Notes under the pieces: generated by a model
What the model was told of the DNA's origin: nothing
Databases searched by the model: none
What the model saw: only the letters and a program-made list of their open reading frames with translations
Shown here: positions 49,358-57,871 of the stretch, one piece after another
Position numbering within the stretch: position 1 is the first letter of the stretch
Layout of the letters: each line of letters starts with the position of its first letter
Made by a program: the position numbers and the translations under genes
DNA from: Gilvimarinus chinensis DSM 19667
GTDB lineage: Bacteria; Pseudomonadota; Gammaproteobacteria; Pseudomonadales; Cellvibrionaceae
DNA: 64,000 nucleotides
Reading direction: 5' to 3'
Assembly: GCF_000377745.1 (NCBI RefSeq)
Contig: NZ_KB898706.1
Span: forward strand, 124,001 to 188,000

Positions 49358-52228
49358 TTAGCGGTGATAACTGGCAGGGGGGCCAAGGTAGCTTGGTTTA
49401 AGGCCGCCGTTGTTAATAATCAGCTTTTGCAAAGTAACGCCAGGGTCTATGGCATAAATTCTTAAGGTATGTTGTCCCGGTTCAGCTAGAAGGTGTTGGC
49501 TTAGTGATTGCCGTACACCGTTACGAACAGCATCTTGCCAGGCACTGTGAGATAGGTCGCTGAGAATATCTACAACTTGCGGTGGATTATCGTCAATAGC
49601 GATAGCGTATCTAAGCCCCCTCTCAGGAACAAAATTAAGGCTGGGGGCAAATTGGCTATTGACTGTTATATCGCCAGCAGTGAAAACGTAAAAGTCGTAC
49701 TCTATCCAGGGTGCCGTGCTGAGGTCTGTGTAAGACTTGTCGGTGACTGGGAACGTGGATACGGATGAGCCTGTGCGGCCGTGTTGGGGAATTTCTTCCC
49801 ATACGGTTTTCGTGTCACGGCTTTTTTTGCTGTAGTTGGCCGGCTCAATAGCAATGACTCCCGCAGTTTCAATATAGCCTTTTGCTTGGCTTCGAGTGGC
49901 CCGGTCAGGTAAAAAAGCCGTGACCGCTATGCTCGCGCCACCCCACCCTGTGCCCTTAATATAGATTTCACCCGTATGAGTGCCTTCGGGCGCTTCCGGC
50001 CAGTTAATGCTGACTTGTAAGCGTTGGCTGCTTGCAATTTCACCTTTGGTGGCGCTCAGGCTGATCCAGAGTTGGTTGGTGCTGGCGGTAAATTCAAAGG
50101 GGGTGAGCCCTTTGTTGTAGATATCAATGTAGTGGCTGGTTTCGCCATATAGGCTGAACTCTGGCAACGTCAGGCGACTGGATTCAGGCCAGCTGGCCTC
50201 AGACCCTTGCACTGCTACACCCATGTCGGCTTTGTGATGAGGCTGATAATGGTAGGTAACTGGCATGGTGTTAGCGGGCGGATTGTTCCAGTGGGTATAA
50301 CCAATATGCGGTTGCGACATAAAGTGGTTCCACTTTCCGCCCTTTATGCCGTGATATTGTTCGCTCAGCTCTGCATCCGCTGCGAACAATTCGCGGACTC
50401 GTTCAGCGTACTCATTGGCGTTGGCACGACCTTGCCTGGCATATAGTCGATTTTTCGCGGCGTTGCTGTAGAGTTCGTGAATGATATAAGTCGCTTTAAT
50501 GGGATGTAGTACCAGCTGAAAGAATGCATCCTGATCCCGCGATGGGACGTTTTTATAAATGGTTTCGGCTTTTTCCAGCAGGCTGGCGAGTTCGGCGCTG
50601 ATGCGGTCTGCCTCGTGATAACGAAGCTGGCTATAGGTGTCTGGGCTCATTAATTCTGGTTTGCGGCGGCCGTTGTGACGGGTGTAGCCGGTAATAATGG
50701 CTTCTATGTCGGCGGCATATTCAGCGCCGAATTCGCGCTCGGCCCAGCGTTGGCCAAACTCTTTCAGTCGCTCTTTGGGCCAGTCTTGGGGATTCCAGGC
50801 CATGCGCAGAAAAAATTCGGTGGGAAATTCCTGAGGCTTTAAGTCGCCCACATTAACGATCCAAATCTTTTTCGCGTCAAAGGCATCGGCCAGGTTCATC
50901 TGTTCCCAGATTTTGGCGATGGGGGTAACGTTCATCCAGCGGTATGAGCGCGGGCCGCCAACATAGTCGAAGTGATAGTAAACCCCCGCGCCACCAGAAC
51001 GTTGGCGTTCATCAGGGGTAGGCAGGCGGCGGATGTTGCCCCAGTTATCGTCGGCCCACAGCAGGGTGACATCATCCGGTACTCGCATGCCGTCTTCGTA
51101 ATAGCCTTGGACTTCTTTATACAGTGCCCAAACTTGTGGGACCTTATTTAAATCCTGCTCGAATACATCGTCTAAAATTTCACGTTGGTCAGCGACAATT
51201 TTTTCCAGTAAGCCGATGTTTTGCTCATCGCTCATGGGAGTGTCGGCCTGTCCGCGCATGCCAAGTGTATAAATGGAGTCGAAGGGTTTGTTGCGCTCGG
51301 CGCCTTCTCGCCAGAACTGATACAGTTTATCTGGGTTGCGCTCGTAGTCCCAGGGGCCTTCCCCGTAACGATTCCACTCTTTATCCGCGCGCATCATGGG
51401 CTCGTGATGGCTGGTGCCCATGACAATACCGCGCTGGTGGGCAAGTTCTAGGTTTTTGGGGTCGTCATCGGCAAAAGCGTTATTCCACATCGCGGGCCAC
51501 AAGTAATTGGCCCGTAAGCGCATAAGAAGCTCAAACACTTTGTCATAGAATTCGTGGTTGTAGTCACCGTAGTTTTCTTCAACCCAGCCGGTTAGTGCGG
51601 GCGCTTCGTCATTCAAAAAAATGCCGCGGTATTTCACCACTGGCGCGTCGATAATGCGGGTGTTTGCTTTAATAAAGAGGTTGTCGCGTTTTTTGACGGC
51701 GACGTCTGCCCACCAGTACCAGGGGGACACGCCAATTTGTTCGCTTAAGGTGTACAGGCCATAAGCGGTTCCCCGGCGGTCGCTGCCGACAATAACGAGA
51801 GCTTGCGCCGTGCCGGGGAAGGGAGCTTCAAGGGTTTGAATGAGAAAACCTTCCCAGCGGCCCTTGAGTTCAGAGGCATCTAATTTTCCCTCACTGATGA
51901 GTTGGTCAATGAGGGGGCTTTTTCCCAGCTCGCCAACAATGAGCGCTTGTTGGCCGAGCTTGTCGGCGTCGGAGGTGATGGAGGCTTTGCGCCCTGTGAC
52001 TCGTTTGATGTCCGCTTGCAGATCGCGCAGGGCGTAGCTTATCGCAGGGTCGGCGTTTGAGGGTTGATACAGCGTGGCCGTTTTTCGACCATTAACCAGC
52101 TTAAACCCGGCCGATGACGCTGTTTCGTTAAGAAGGTCATGTTTACTAAGGGCCGCAGAGTTAGCGCTGCACAGATGGCTGCCGGCCAATAGGAACCAAG
52201 CAAAAAAGATAAGATAGCGTCGAATCAC
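49358..52228 (-). CDS. GH115 xylan alpha-1,2-(4-O-methyl)glucuronidase
   Basis: The 956-residue protein has a signal peptide (about 1-22). It opens with a GH20b-type alpha/beta domain (about 55-180, RDLQADIKRVTGRKASI). The barrel has KYRGIFLNDEAPALTGWVEENYG, NYLWPAMWNNAFADDDPKNLELAHQRGIVMGTSHHEPMMRADKEW and WADDNWGNIRRLP, all strongly conserved in GH115. The enzyme removes glucuronate or 4-O-methylglucuronate side groups from polymeric xylan, outside the cytoplasm. C-terminal beta-sandwich domains follow. A strong palindrome overlaps its promoter region and shares its core with manD. Confidence 0.93.
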   Translation of the reverse strand: MIRRYLIFFAWFLLAGSHLCSANSAALSKHDLLNETASSAGFKLVNGRKTATLYQPSNADPAISYALRDLQADIKRVTGRKASITSDADKLGQQALIVGELGKSPLIDQLISEGKLDASELKGRWEGFLIQTLEAPFPGTAQALVIVGSDRRGTAYGLYTLSEQIGVSPWYWWADVAVKKRDNLFIKANTRIIDAPVVKYRGIFLNDEAPALTGWVEENYGDYNHEFYDKVFELLMRLRANYLWPAMWNNAFADDDPKNLELAHQRGIVMGTSHHEPMMRADKEWNRYGEGPWDYERNPDKLYQFWREGAERNKPFDSIYTLGMRGQADTPMSDEQNIGLLEKIVADQREILDDVFEQDLNKVPQVWALYKEVQGYYEDGMRVPDDVTLLWADDNWGNIRRLPTPDERQRSGGAGVYYHFDYVGGPRSYRWMNVTPIAKIWEQMNLADAFDAKKIWIVNVGDLKPQEFPTEFFLRMAWNPQDWPKERLKEFGQRWAEREFGAEYAADIEAIITGYTRHNGRRKPELMSPDTYSQLRYHEADRISAELASLLEKAETIYKNVPSRDQDAFFQLVLHPIKATYIIHELYSNAAKNRLYARQGRANANEYAERVRELFAADAELSEQYHGIKGGKWNHFMSQPHIGYTHWNNPPANTMPVTYHYQPHHKADMGVAVQGSEASWPESSRLTLPEFSLYGETSHYIDIYNKGLTPFEFTASTNQLWISLSATKGEIASSQRLQVSINWPEAPEGTHTGEIYIKGTGWGGASIAVTAFLPDRATRSQAKGYIETAGVIAIEPANYSKKSRDTKTVWEEIPQHGRTGSSVSTFPVTDKSYTDLSTAPWIEYDFYVFTAGDITVNSQFAPSLNFVPERGLRYAIAIDDNPPQVVDILSDLSHSAWQDAVRNGVRQSLSQHLLAEPGQHTLRIYAIDPGVTLQKLIINNGGLKPSYLGPPASYHR

Positions 52229-52243
52229 AAGTCAGGCTCTTTG

Positions 52244-52282
52244 CGCATTATGTTATGGTCACATAAACCATAACATAATGCG
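52244..52282. promoter_or_regulatory. operator palindrome upstream of GH115
   Basis: A perfect inverted repeat with 16-bp arms (CGCATTATGTTATGGT, 52244-52259; complement at 52267-52282) and a 7-bp centre CACATAA. The core TTATGGT-N7-ACCATAA equals that at manD. It lies 16 bp upstream of the GH115 start, where bound protein would block transcription. Confidence 0.78.
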
Positions 52283-52307
52283 GCCTGAATTGCGTTAAAA
52301 ATAGGCT

Positions 52308-53036
52308 TCAGATTTCGAAAGAAAAGCCTTTTTCCGTCAGTGCTTGGTAAGCCTCTTCATCGAAGCGGTAAAGTTTGGCGGCACGGTGGGCAACACCCTG
52401 TTGCTTTTCATCGCAGCTGGCCAGCAGATTCATTTTCATGATTTTGCGGCGGAAGTTGGGTTTGTCCAGCTTGGTATCAAGTATCCCTTCGTACAGCTCT
52501 TGCAGTTGTAACAGCGTAAATTTTTCGGGCAGCAGGTTAAAACCGATGGGGCGGCGGCGCACCTGTTGTTGCAGGTGCTGAATGCCAAAATCGATAATTT
52601 CCTTGTGGTCGAAAATCAGCTCGGGTAACTCGTGAATGCCAAACCAGCTGGCATCGGTGGCGTTGTTGCCGGCAACCACTTTGTAATCTTCGGCGCTGAC
52701 CAGTGCGTAGTAGGCTACGGTGACCACGCGCTCGGAAGGGAATCTGTCTACCCGGCCGAAGGTTTTCAGCTGCTCCAGGTACAAGTCGGTCACTCCGGTT
52801 AGCTCGTGCAGGTGGCGGGTGGCTGCGTCACGCAGGTTTTCGTCGTAGCGAATCCAGCCGCCAGGCAGGGCCCACTGACCTTTACTGATGCCCACTTTGT
52901 GTTTGATGAGCAGTATGTCTAATTTGCCATGATCGAGCCCAAAAATAAGGTTGTCGATAGAAAGCGCCTTGATGACATTGTCTGGCGTAGAGGATGGTTC
53001 GACGTGGCTGCTATAGGAGTGGCTGGAGTCTGACAC
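52308..53036 (-). CDS. Nudix-domain transcriptional regulator (NrtR-like fold), likely xylose/xylan regulator
   Basis: The 242-residue protein has a Nudix domain (about 20-150). Its Nudix box is degenerate: GGWIRYDENLRDAATRHLHELTGV has RHL-HEL in place of RELxEE, so hydrolysis is unlikely. A winged-helix C-domain follows (about 165-240, EKFTLLQLQELYEGILDTKLDKPNFRRKIMKMNLL). This is the NrtR-type regulator architecture, where the dead Nudix domain binds a sugar or nucleotide effector. It lies between GH115 and xylB and shares a control region with xylB that contains two copies of the proposed operator, making it the best candidate for binding that site. Confidence 0.85.
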   Translation of the reverse strand: MSDSSHSYSSHVEPSSTPDNVIKALSIDNLIFGLDHGKLDILLIKHKVGISKGQWALPGGWIRYDENLRDAATRHLHELTGVTDLYLEQLKTFGRVDRFPSERVVTVAYYALVSAEDYKVVAGNNATDASWFGIHELPELIFDHKEIIDFGIQHLQQQVRRRPIGFNLLPEKFTLLQLQELYEGILDTKLDKPNFRRKIMKMNLLASCDEKQQGVAHRAAKLYRFDEEAYQALTEKGFSFEI

Positions 53037-53110
53037 GGTCTTTTGGCCTGTAGTAAAACGCTAAAACATTACAAATGTTTATATATGGTAATCACTTAGT
53101 ATTTGATTTC

Positions 53111-53131
53111 TTGTGGTCAAATATACCATAT
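53111..53131. promoter_or_regulatory. operator copy, regulator/xylB intergenic, site 1
   Basis: TTGTGGT-CAAATAT-ACCATAT, the same 7-7-7 layout as the manD and GH115 sites, with one change in each half. It lies 75 bp upstream of the Nudix regulator start. Confidence 0.65.
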
Positions 53132-53197
53132 TACAACACTGAAACCCGATGGCGGAGTAATTTGGACGAAACCCGTATAGAATTCAAGCAAAAACTC

Positions 53198-53218
53198 TTG
53201 TGGTCATGGGGACAATAA
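53198..53218. promoter_or_regulatory. operator copy, regulator/xylB intergenic, site 2
   Basis: TTGTGGT-CATGGGG-ACAATAA, one change per half from the core. It lies 87 bp upstream of xylB. The two sites 87 bp apart could serve the two divergent promoters or allow looping. Confidence 0.6.
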
Positions 53219-53304
53219 GCTAGGATGCGTTCATTATAGAATTCGTAATCGCTAATGGGCGATCAATGACGCGATGATAACAACGATTACATAAGTGGAG
53301 AGTC

Positions 53305-54789
53305 ATGTTGTTTCTAGGTTTAGATATTGGTAGTTCCTCAACCAAGCTGGCGGTCATCGATGGAGAAACCGGACGCACTAAAGTCGCGGTTACCCACCCC
53401 GAAACCGAGCTGGAAATCAGCAGTCCTCAGGCCGGCTTTGCGGAGCAGCGCCCCGAAACCTGGTGGGAATGTGTGACCGCGGGCCTGGCAAAAATCGCGG
53501 CGCAGGGCATTGAGCTAAAAGACATTAAAGCCATTGGCATTTCTTACCAAATGCATGGATTGGTGCTGGTGGATGATCAGCAACAGGTTTTGCGCCCTGC
53601 CATCATCTGGTGCGATTCACGTGCTGTGCCTTATGGCGAAAGCGCTTTGCAGACGCTGGGCGATGACTATTGCTATGGCCATCTGCTGAATTCGCCGGGT
53701 AATTTTACCGCTGCTAAATTGCGCTGGGTGCAGGAGAATGAGCCCGAGCTGTTTGCGCGCGTGCACAAGGCCATGCTGCCCGGTGATTACATCGCCATGA
53801 AATTATCTGGAGAGCTGACCACAACCGCCTCGGGCTTGTCCGAGGGTACCTTTTGGGATTATCAAAAGCGCGCTGCAGCGGATCAATTAATGGCGCACTG
53901 GGATATGGATGGCGATTTGCTGCCGCCTCTGGTGCCCAATATCGGCGAGCAGTGCCGTGTTAGTGATGCGGTTGCCGCAGAGCTTGGGCTGGCACCGGGT
54001 ACGCTTGTCAGTTATCGCGCGGGTGATCAGCCCAATAACGCTTTCAGCCTGAATGTACTGGAGGCCGGTGAAGTTGCGGCTACCGCAGGTACCTCTGGAG
54101 TGATTTACGGGGTGACCGATAAAGACGTGGCGGACGTAAAGTCCCGCGTCAACACCTTTGTGCATGTCACCGACACCGAGGCGCAAAAGCGCAATGGCGT
54201 GCTGGTGTGTGTGAATGGTACGGGTCGTCTTTACAGCTGGTTACGCCAAATGCTCACCGCAGGCGGCGATATCAGCTACCCCCATTTGAATGAGTTGGCG
54301 GCGCCGATTCCCGTTGGCAGTGACGGCTTGGTGTTTCACCCTTTTGGCAATGGCGCCGAGCGAATTTTTCAAAACCGCAATCTGGGTGGCCACATTCGCA
54401 ATATCGATTTTAATCGTCACGGTTTAGGCCACATGGTGCGCGCCGCGCAAGAGGGCATTGTGTTCGCGCTCAATCAGGGCTTTGATGTGCTCAAAGAGCT
54501 GGGCGGCAGTTGTGAAGTGATTAAAGTCGCCAAAGGCAATATGTTTCTCAGTCAGGTGTTTGCCGAAACATTTGCCAACACCACCCAGGCGGCGGTAGAG
54601 CTTTACGATACCGACGGTGCGGCGGGCGCTGCCCGGGGCGCCGCCTTGGGAGCGGGCTTTTACGCCTCAGGTAAAGAGGCCTTTGCCGGACTTGAGAAAG
54701 TCGCCGTCATCGAGCCCGATAGCAGCCGTGCTAATGAGTATCAGCAGGCCTACGGTGCCTGGCAAAAAGCCTTGGCGGATTTGGGTTAA
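53305..54789 (+). CDS. xylB: xylulokinase
   Basis: The 494-residue FGGY-family kinase starts LFLGLDIGSSSTKLAVID (phosphate-1 motif). It has GISYQMHGLVLVD (sugar contact) and EVAATAGTSGVIYG (phosphate-2), and GAARGAALGAGFYASG near the C-terminus. It phosphorylates D-xylulose with ATP to xylulose 5-phosphate in the cytoplasm. GTGGAG precedes the ATG. It heads xylB-epimerase-xylA, with 3-bp and 64-bp gaps. Confidence 0.94.
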   Translation: MLFLGLDIGSSSTKLAVIDGETGRTKVAVTHPETELEISSPQAGFAEQRPETWWECVTAGLAKIAAQGIELKDIKAIGISYQMHGLVLVDDQQQVLRPAIIWCDSRAVPYGESALQTLGDDYCYGHLLNSPGNFTAAKLRWVQENEPELFARVHKAMLPGDYIAMKLSGELTTTASGLSEGTFWDYQKRAAADQLMAHWDMDGDLLPPLVPNIGEQCRVSDAVAAELGLAPGTLVSYRAGDQPNNAFSLNVLEAGEVAATAGTSGVIYGVTDKDVADVKSRVNTFVHVTDTEAQKRNGVLVCVNGTGRLYSWLRQMLTAGGDISYPHLNELAAPIPVGSDGLVFHPFGNGAERIFQNRNLGGHIRNIDFNRHGLGHMVRAAQEGIVFALNQGFDVLKELGGSCEVIKVAKGNMFLSQVFAETFANTTQAAVELYDTDGAAGAARGAALGAGFYASGKEAFAGLEKVAVIEPDSSRANEYQQAYGAWQKALADLG

Positions 54790-54792
54790 TTT

Positions 54793-55803
54793 ATGACTGG
54801 CCGCGAACAGTCAGAGTCTTCAGTGTCCTTGGTGCGAGAGCCTTCAGCGTCCTTGGAGCCAGAGTCTTCAGCTCCCCTGAGCGTTGAATCAACGCCACTG
54901 GTGCTGGAAGCGGGGCCATCACGGCTGACCTTAGAGCCAAACTACGGCGGCATGATCAATGAGTTGATCGTGCCGACACCGCAAGGGCCGCGCAATGTGA
55001 TTGCGGGGGTAGAGCGTTGCGAATGTGCCGCAAACCCTGGCTATCGCGGGGCGGTGTTGTTTCCTTTTCCCAACCGGTTGCGCGGGGGCCGTTACCATTT
55101 TGGTGGTAAAGAGTTGTCGTTTGCGGTTAACGAGCCTGCTTTAAACAATGCGTTGCACGGATTTTTGCATCGCACACCCGCTGAAGTGGTCAATCAAACC
55201 GCCAGTGGCGATATCAGCAGTGCCACCTTGGTCTACGCTGTGGATGGCACCGAGCCCGGCTACCCCTTCAAAGCTGAGGTACGCATGGTCTATCAGCTAA
55301 GCGCCGCAGGTGCGCTGCAGGTAGAAATGCAGGTTGAGAACAAAGACACGCAGCCCATACCGGTGGGCCTGGGGTGGCACCCCTATTACACCTTGGGTGT
55401 ATCCATTGACGACTGTTCGTTGCAATTACCCGCCGTCGAGCGTGTGTTGGTGGATGAGCGTATGTTGCCGACCGGCAAGCGACTGGTTGACGAGCGTTTT
55501 AACGCGCCTGCGGGTTTGGCGGGAGTGGAGCTGGACAACTGTTTCGTCTTGGGGCCAAAGGCAACTGAGGCCGCGGCTCTGTTTGCGAGTGAGCGAGAAG
55601 GTTTTGGCTTGCAGCTGTGGCAGCAAACGGGACCCCGTGGTTTGAATTTTATACAGGTGTACACGTCGCCTGATCGCCAGTCGTTAGCGGTTGAACCTAT
55701 GAGCTGCGGTATCGATGCATTCAACACAGGTGAAGGGTTGGTGGTTGTAAAACCGGGGCAAAGTTACAAGGGCGTATTTGGTGTGCGCGTTTGCGAGGCG
55801 TAA
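54793..55803 (+). CDS. aldose 1-epimerase (mutarotase) with repeat-bearing N-terminus
   Basis: The 336-residue protein has the galactose-mutarotase fold: NNALHGFLHR and GLGWHPYYTL supply the catalytic His pair and LAVEPMSCGIDAFN the catalytic Glu. It speeds interconversion of xylose anomers for XylA. The first ~32 residues are odd: after MTGREQSE come three 8-residue repeats (SSVSLVRE, PSASLEPE, SSAPLSVE) encoded by a 24-bp tandem repeat at 54817-54888. The 54793 ATG has a poor ribosome site, so the true start could be later, at a GTG near 54901, but coupling to xylB (3-bp gap) supports the ATG. Confidence 0.85.
   Translation: MTGREQSESSVSLVREPSASLEPESSAPLSVESTPLVLEAGPSRLTLEPNYGGMINELIVPTPQGPRNVIAGVERCECAANPGYRGAVLFPFPNRLRGGRYHFGGKELSFAVNEPALNNALHGFLHRTPAEVVNQTASGDISSATLVYAVDGTEPGYPFKAEVRMVYQLSAAGALQVEMQVENKDTQPIPVGLGWHPYYTLGVSIDDCSLQLPAVERVLVDERMLPTGKRLVDERFNAPAGLAGVELDNCFVLGPKATEAAALFASEREGFGLQLWQQTGPRGLNFIQVYTSPDRQSLAVEPMSCGIDAFNTGEGLVVVKPGQSYKGVFGVRVCEA
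54817..54888 (+). repeat. 24-bp tandem repeat (three units) within the epimerase 5' end
   Basis: Units at 54817, 54841 and 54865 share TCTTCAG/CCTTCAG starts and TCCTTGG centres; the third is more divergent. The unit length is a multiple of three, so copy changes keep the frame. Confidence 0.65.
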
Positions 55804-55867
55804 GTCTCCTATCATTATTAATTTCGCGGTGTTTTGAATGCCGCAGCATCACTAAAAGGTAATTGTT

Positions 55868-57199
55868 ATGAGTGTACTCATCGGAGATAAAGAATACTTT
55901 AAAGGCGTAGGTAAAATTGCCTACGAGGGACCAGAGTCGGATAACCCGCTGGCTTTTAAATGGTATGACGAAAACCGTGTGATCGGCGGCAAAACCATGA
56001 AAGAGCATTTGCGTTTTGCGACCTGTTATTGGCACACTTTCTGCGGCGCCGGTCACGATCCTTTCGGTCCAGGGCCTCTGGTATTTCCCTGGAATGAAGG
56101 TAAAGATGCTGAAACTCGTGCGCGCATGAAGTTGGATGCTGCGTTTGAGTTCTTCACAAAAGTGGGCACGCCTTTTTATTGTTTTCACGATGTGGATGTC
56201 ATTGAAGAGGGTGACAGCCGTGCCCAAACGTCAGAGCGTTTGGCTAACTGGGTTGAGTGGGCCAAAGAAAAACAGGCAGCTTCTGGAATGAAGTTGTTGT
56301 GGGGCACCTCTAACCTGTTCACCAACCCTCGCTTTATGAATGGCGCCTCTACCAACCCGGATTTTAATGTGGTTGCCTATGCGGGCGCACAATTGAAAGA
56401 CGCGATTGATGCCACCATCGCCCTGGGCGGTGAGAACTACGTGTTCTGGGGTGGCCGTGAAGGCTACATGAGCTTGCTCAATTCCGATATTGGCCGCGAA
56501 CAAGAGCATATGGCGCGCTTCCTCACCATGGCTCGCGACTACGGCCGCGCCAACGGTTTTACCGGCAACTTCCTGATTGAGCCTAAGCCAATGGAGCCGT
56601 CTAAGCATCAGTACGACTTCGATAGCGAAACCGTTATTGGTTTCCTGCGTCATCATGGCTTGGATAAAGACTTCAAACTGAACATCGAAACCAATCACGC
56701 TACTTTGGCCAGCCACACCATGGACCACGAAATGCAGGTTGCTGCAAACGCCGGCATGTTGGGTTCTATTGACGCCAACCGAGGTGATTACCAAAACCAG
56801 TGGGATACTGACCAGTTCCCTTACAACATCAACGAAACCGTTGAGATGATGCTTGTGGTACTGCGCGCCGGTGGCTGGGCTGGTGGTGGTGTTAACTTCG
56901 ATGCCAAGCGCCGTCGTAACTCTACCGACTTGGTCGACACTTTCCATGGCCATATTGGCGGTATGGATGTATTTGCCCGCGCATTGGTGATTGCCGATGA
57001 CATTCTGCAAAACTCGCCCATCGAAGCTATGCGCAAAGAGCGTTACGCCACTTTCGATTCTGGCGATGGTGCCAAATTTGAAGCTGGCGAATTGAGCCTG
57101 GAAGCTCTGGCGGCTATCGGTAATGCCGGTGGTGAGCCTGCGCAAATCAGCGGCCAGCAAGAATTGTACGAGAACATTATCAACCGTTACGTTCGCTAA
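55868..57199 (+). CDS. xylA: xylose isomerase
   Basis: The 443-residue enzyme has [13 protein letters not shown] (active-site His-Asp), [48 protein letters not shown] (metal-binding Glu/Lys), [14 protein letters not shown] and [23 protein letters not shown] (metal ligands). It converts D-xylose to D-xylulose in the cytoplasm with Mg or Mn. The length fits class II enzymes. AAAAGGTAA precedes the ATG. It is the last gene of the xylB operon, and codon use is notably more biased to preferred codons than in neighbours, as expected for a highly expressed enzyme. Confidence 0.96.
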   Translation: MSVLIGDKEYFKGVGKIAYEGPESDNPLAFKWYDENRVIGGKTMKEHLRFATCYWHTFCGAGHDPFGPGPLVFPWNEGKDAETRARMKLDAAFEFFTKVGTPFYCFHDVDVIEEGDSRAQTSERLANWVEWAKEKQAASGMKLLWGTSNLFTNPRFMNGASTNPDFNVVAYAGAQLKDAIDATIALGGENYVFWGGREGYMSLLNSDIGREQEHMARFLTMARDYGRANGFTGNFLIEPKPMEPSKHQYDFDSETVIGFLRHHGLDKDFKLNIETNHATLASHTMDHEMQVAANAGMLGSIDANRGDYQNQWDTDQFPYNINETVEMMLVVLRAGGWAGGGVNFDAKRRRNSTDLVDTFHGHIGGMDVFARALVIADDILQNSPIEAMRKERYATFDSGDGAKFEAGELSLEALAAIGNAGGEPAQISGQQELYENIINRYVR

Positions 57200-57871
57200 G
57201 GTGATTTCCTGAGGCGCTTTGTTTAACGTCAGGCGGCGTGCTGCTACTCAGCGCGCCGTTTCGATGGGGGTTTGCGGCAGTGATCAGCCTAACCGTCGAG
57301 GTTGGCGTTCGAATCCGTGTGATGTTACTTGGTTTTCTGGCCTAGCTGTCACCTTTGAAAAGCCTTTGGTGCAGTCTGCCTTAGGGTGGGTGATGACAGC
57401 AAAGAGAAAGCAGTGCCTCTAGTAAACGGCAGAGGGTGGCCGCCGCTGCTTTAGAGTTTTTTGGTTGTTTTTGTTAAAAATGATAACGCAAACATCAGAA
57501 ATTTGTTACTCGCTGTGGAGATCAGAGAGTCTAGTTTTTTCTGTCTTTGGTGTGGCGATGCACGGTCGAAATATAACATCAAATCCTGAAGGCTTGGCGC
57601 TGAAGAATGTTCTGAGAGCGCTAATTTACAGGTGTGAAGGAAAGCTTGGCGCATAAAGTGTTACTGTTTTGGACACTTTATGCATTCGGTTACAATTTCT
57701 TTGGCGTTCCTAGTGTTTAATTGACTATTTGGCAGTGTTAAGCCAAAATTTTACCGATGGTTTGTTATAAGTCGGATAACGCTAACAATCAGCCTGGATG
57801 CTGTGTCGACTGTAATGCAAGCCGTTAGCCACTAATGCTCATGTATTAATTATTATAAAAGAGATCATGCT
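57200..57871. other. 672-bp region before the TonB-dependent receptor
   Basis: No convincing gene: the small frames at 57219 and 57465 lack family features or ribosome sites. The region holds the palindrome at 57651-57683 and GGATAACGCTAACA near 57774, which resembles half of a LacI-type operator (TGTTAGCGCTAACA). It should contain the receptor promoter and a long 5' leader. I see no terminator after xylA. Confidence 0.5.
57651..57683. promoter_or_regulatory. palindrome, possible operator of the receptor gene
   Basis: GCATAAAGTGT (57651-57661) and ACACTTTATGC (57673-57683) form a perfect 11-bp inverted repeat about an 11-bp centre. It lies about 190 bp before the receptor start. The core differs from the xylan operator. 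Confidence 0.55.

Noticed and set aside
53083-53103. Possible fifth xylan operator (ATATGGT-N7-TAGTATT)
   Set aside because: The right half does not match ACCATAA, so only half a site is present.
56231-57160. 309-codon open frame antisense to xylA
   Set aside because: xylA is unambiguous and has strongly biased codons; the antisense frame is a by-product of that bias, with no recognisable domain.
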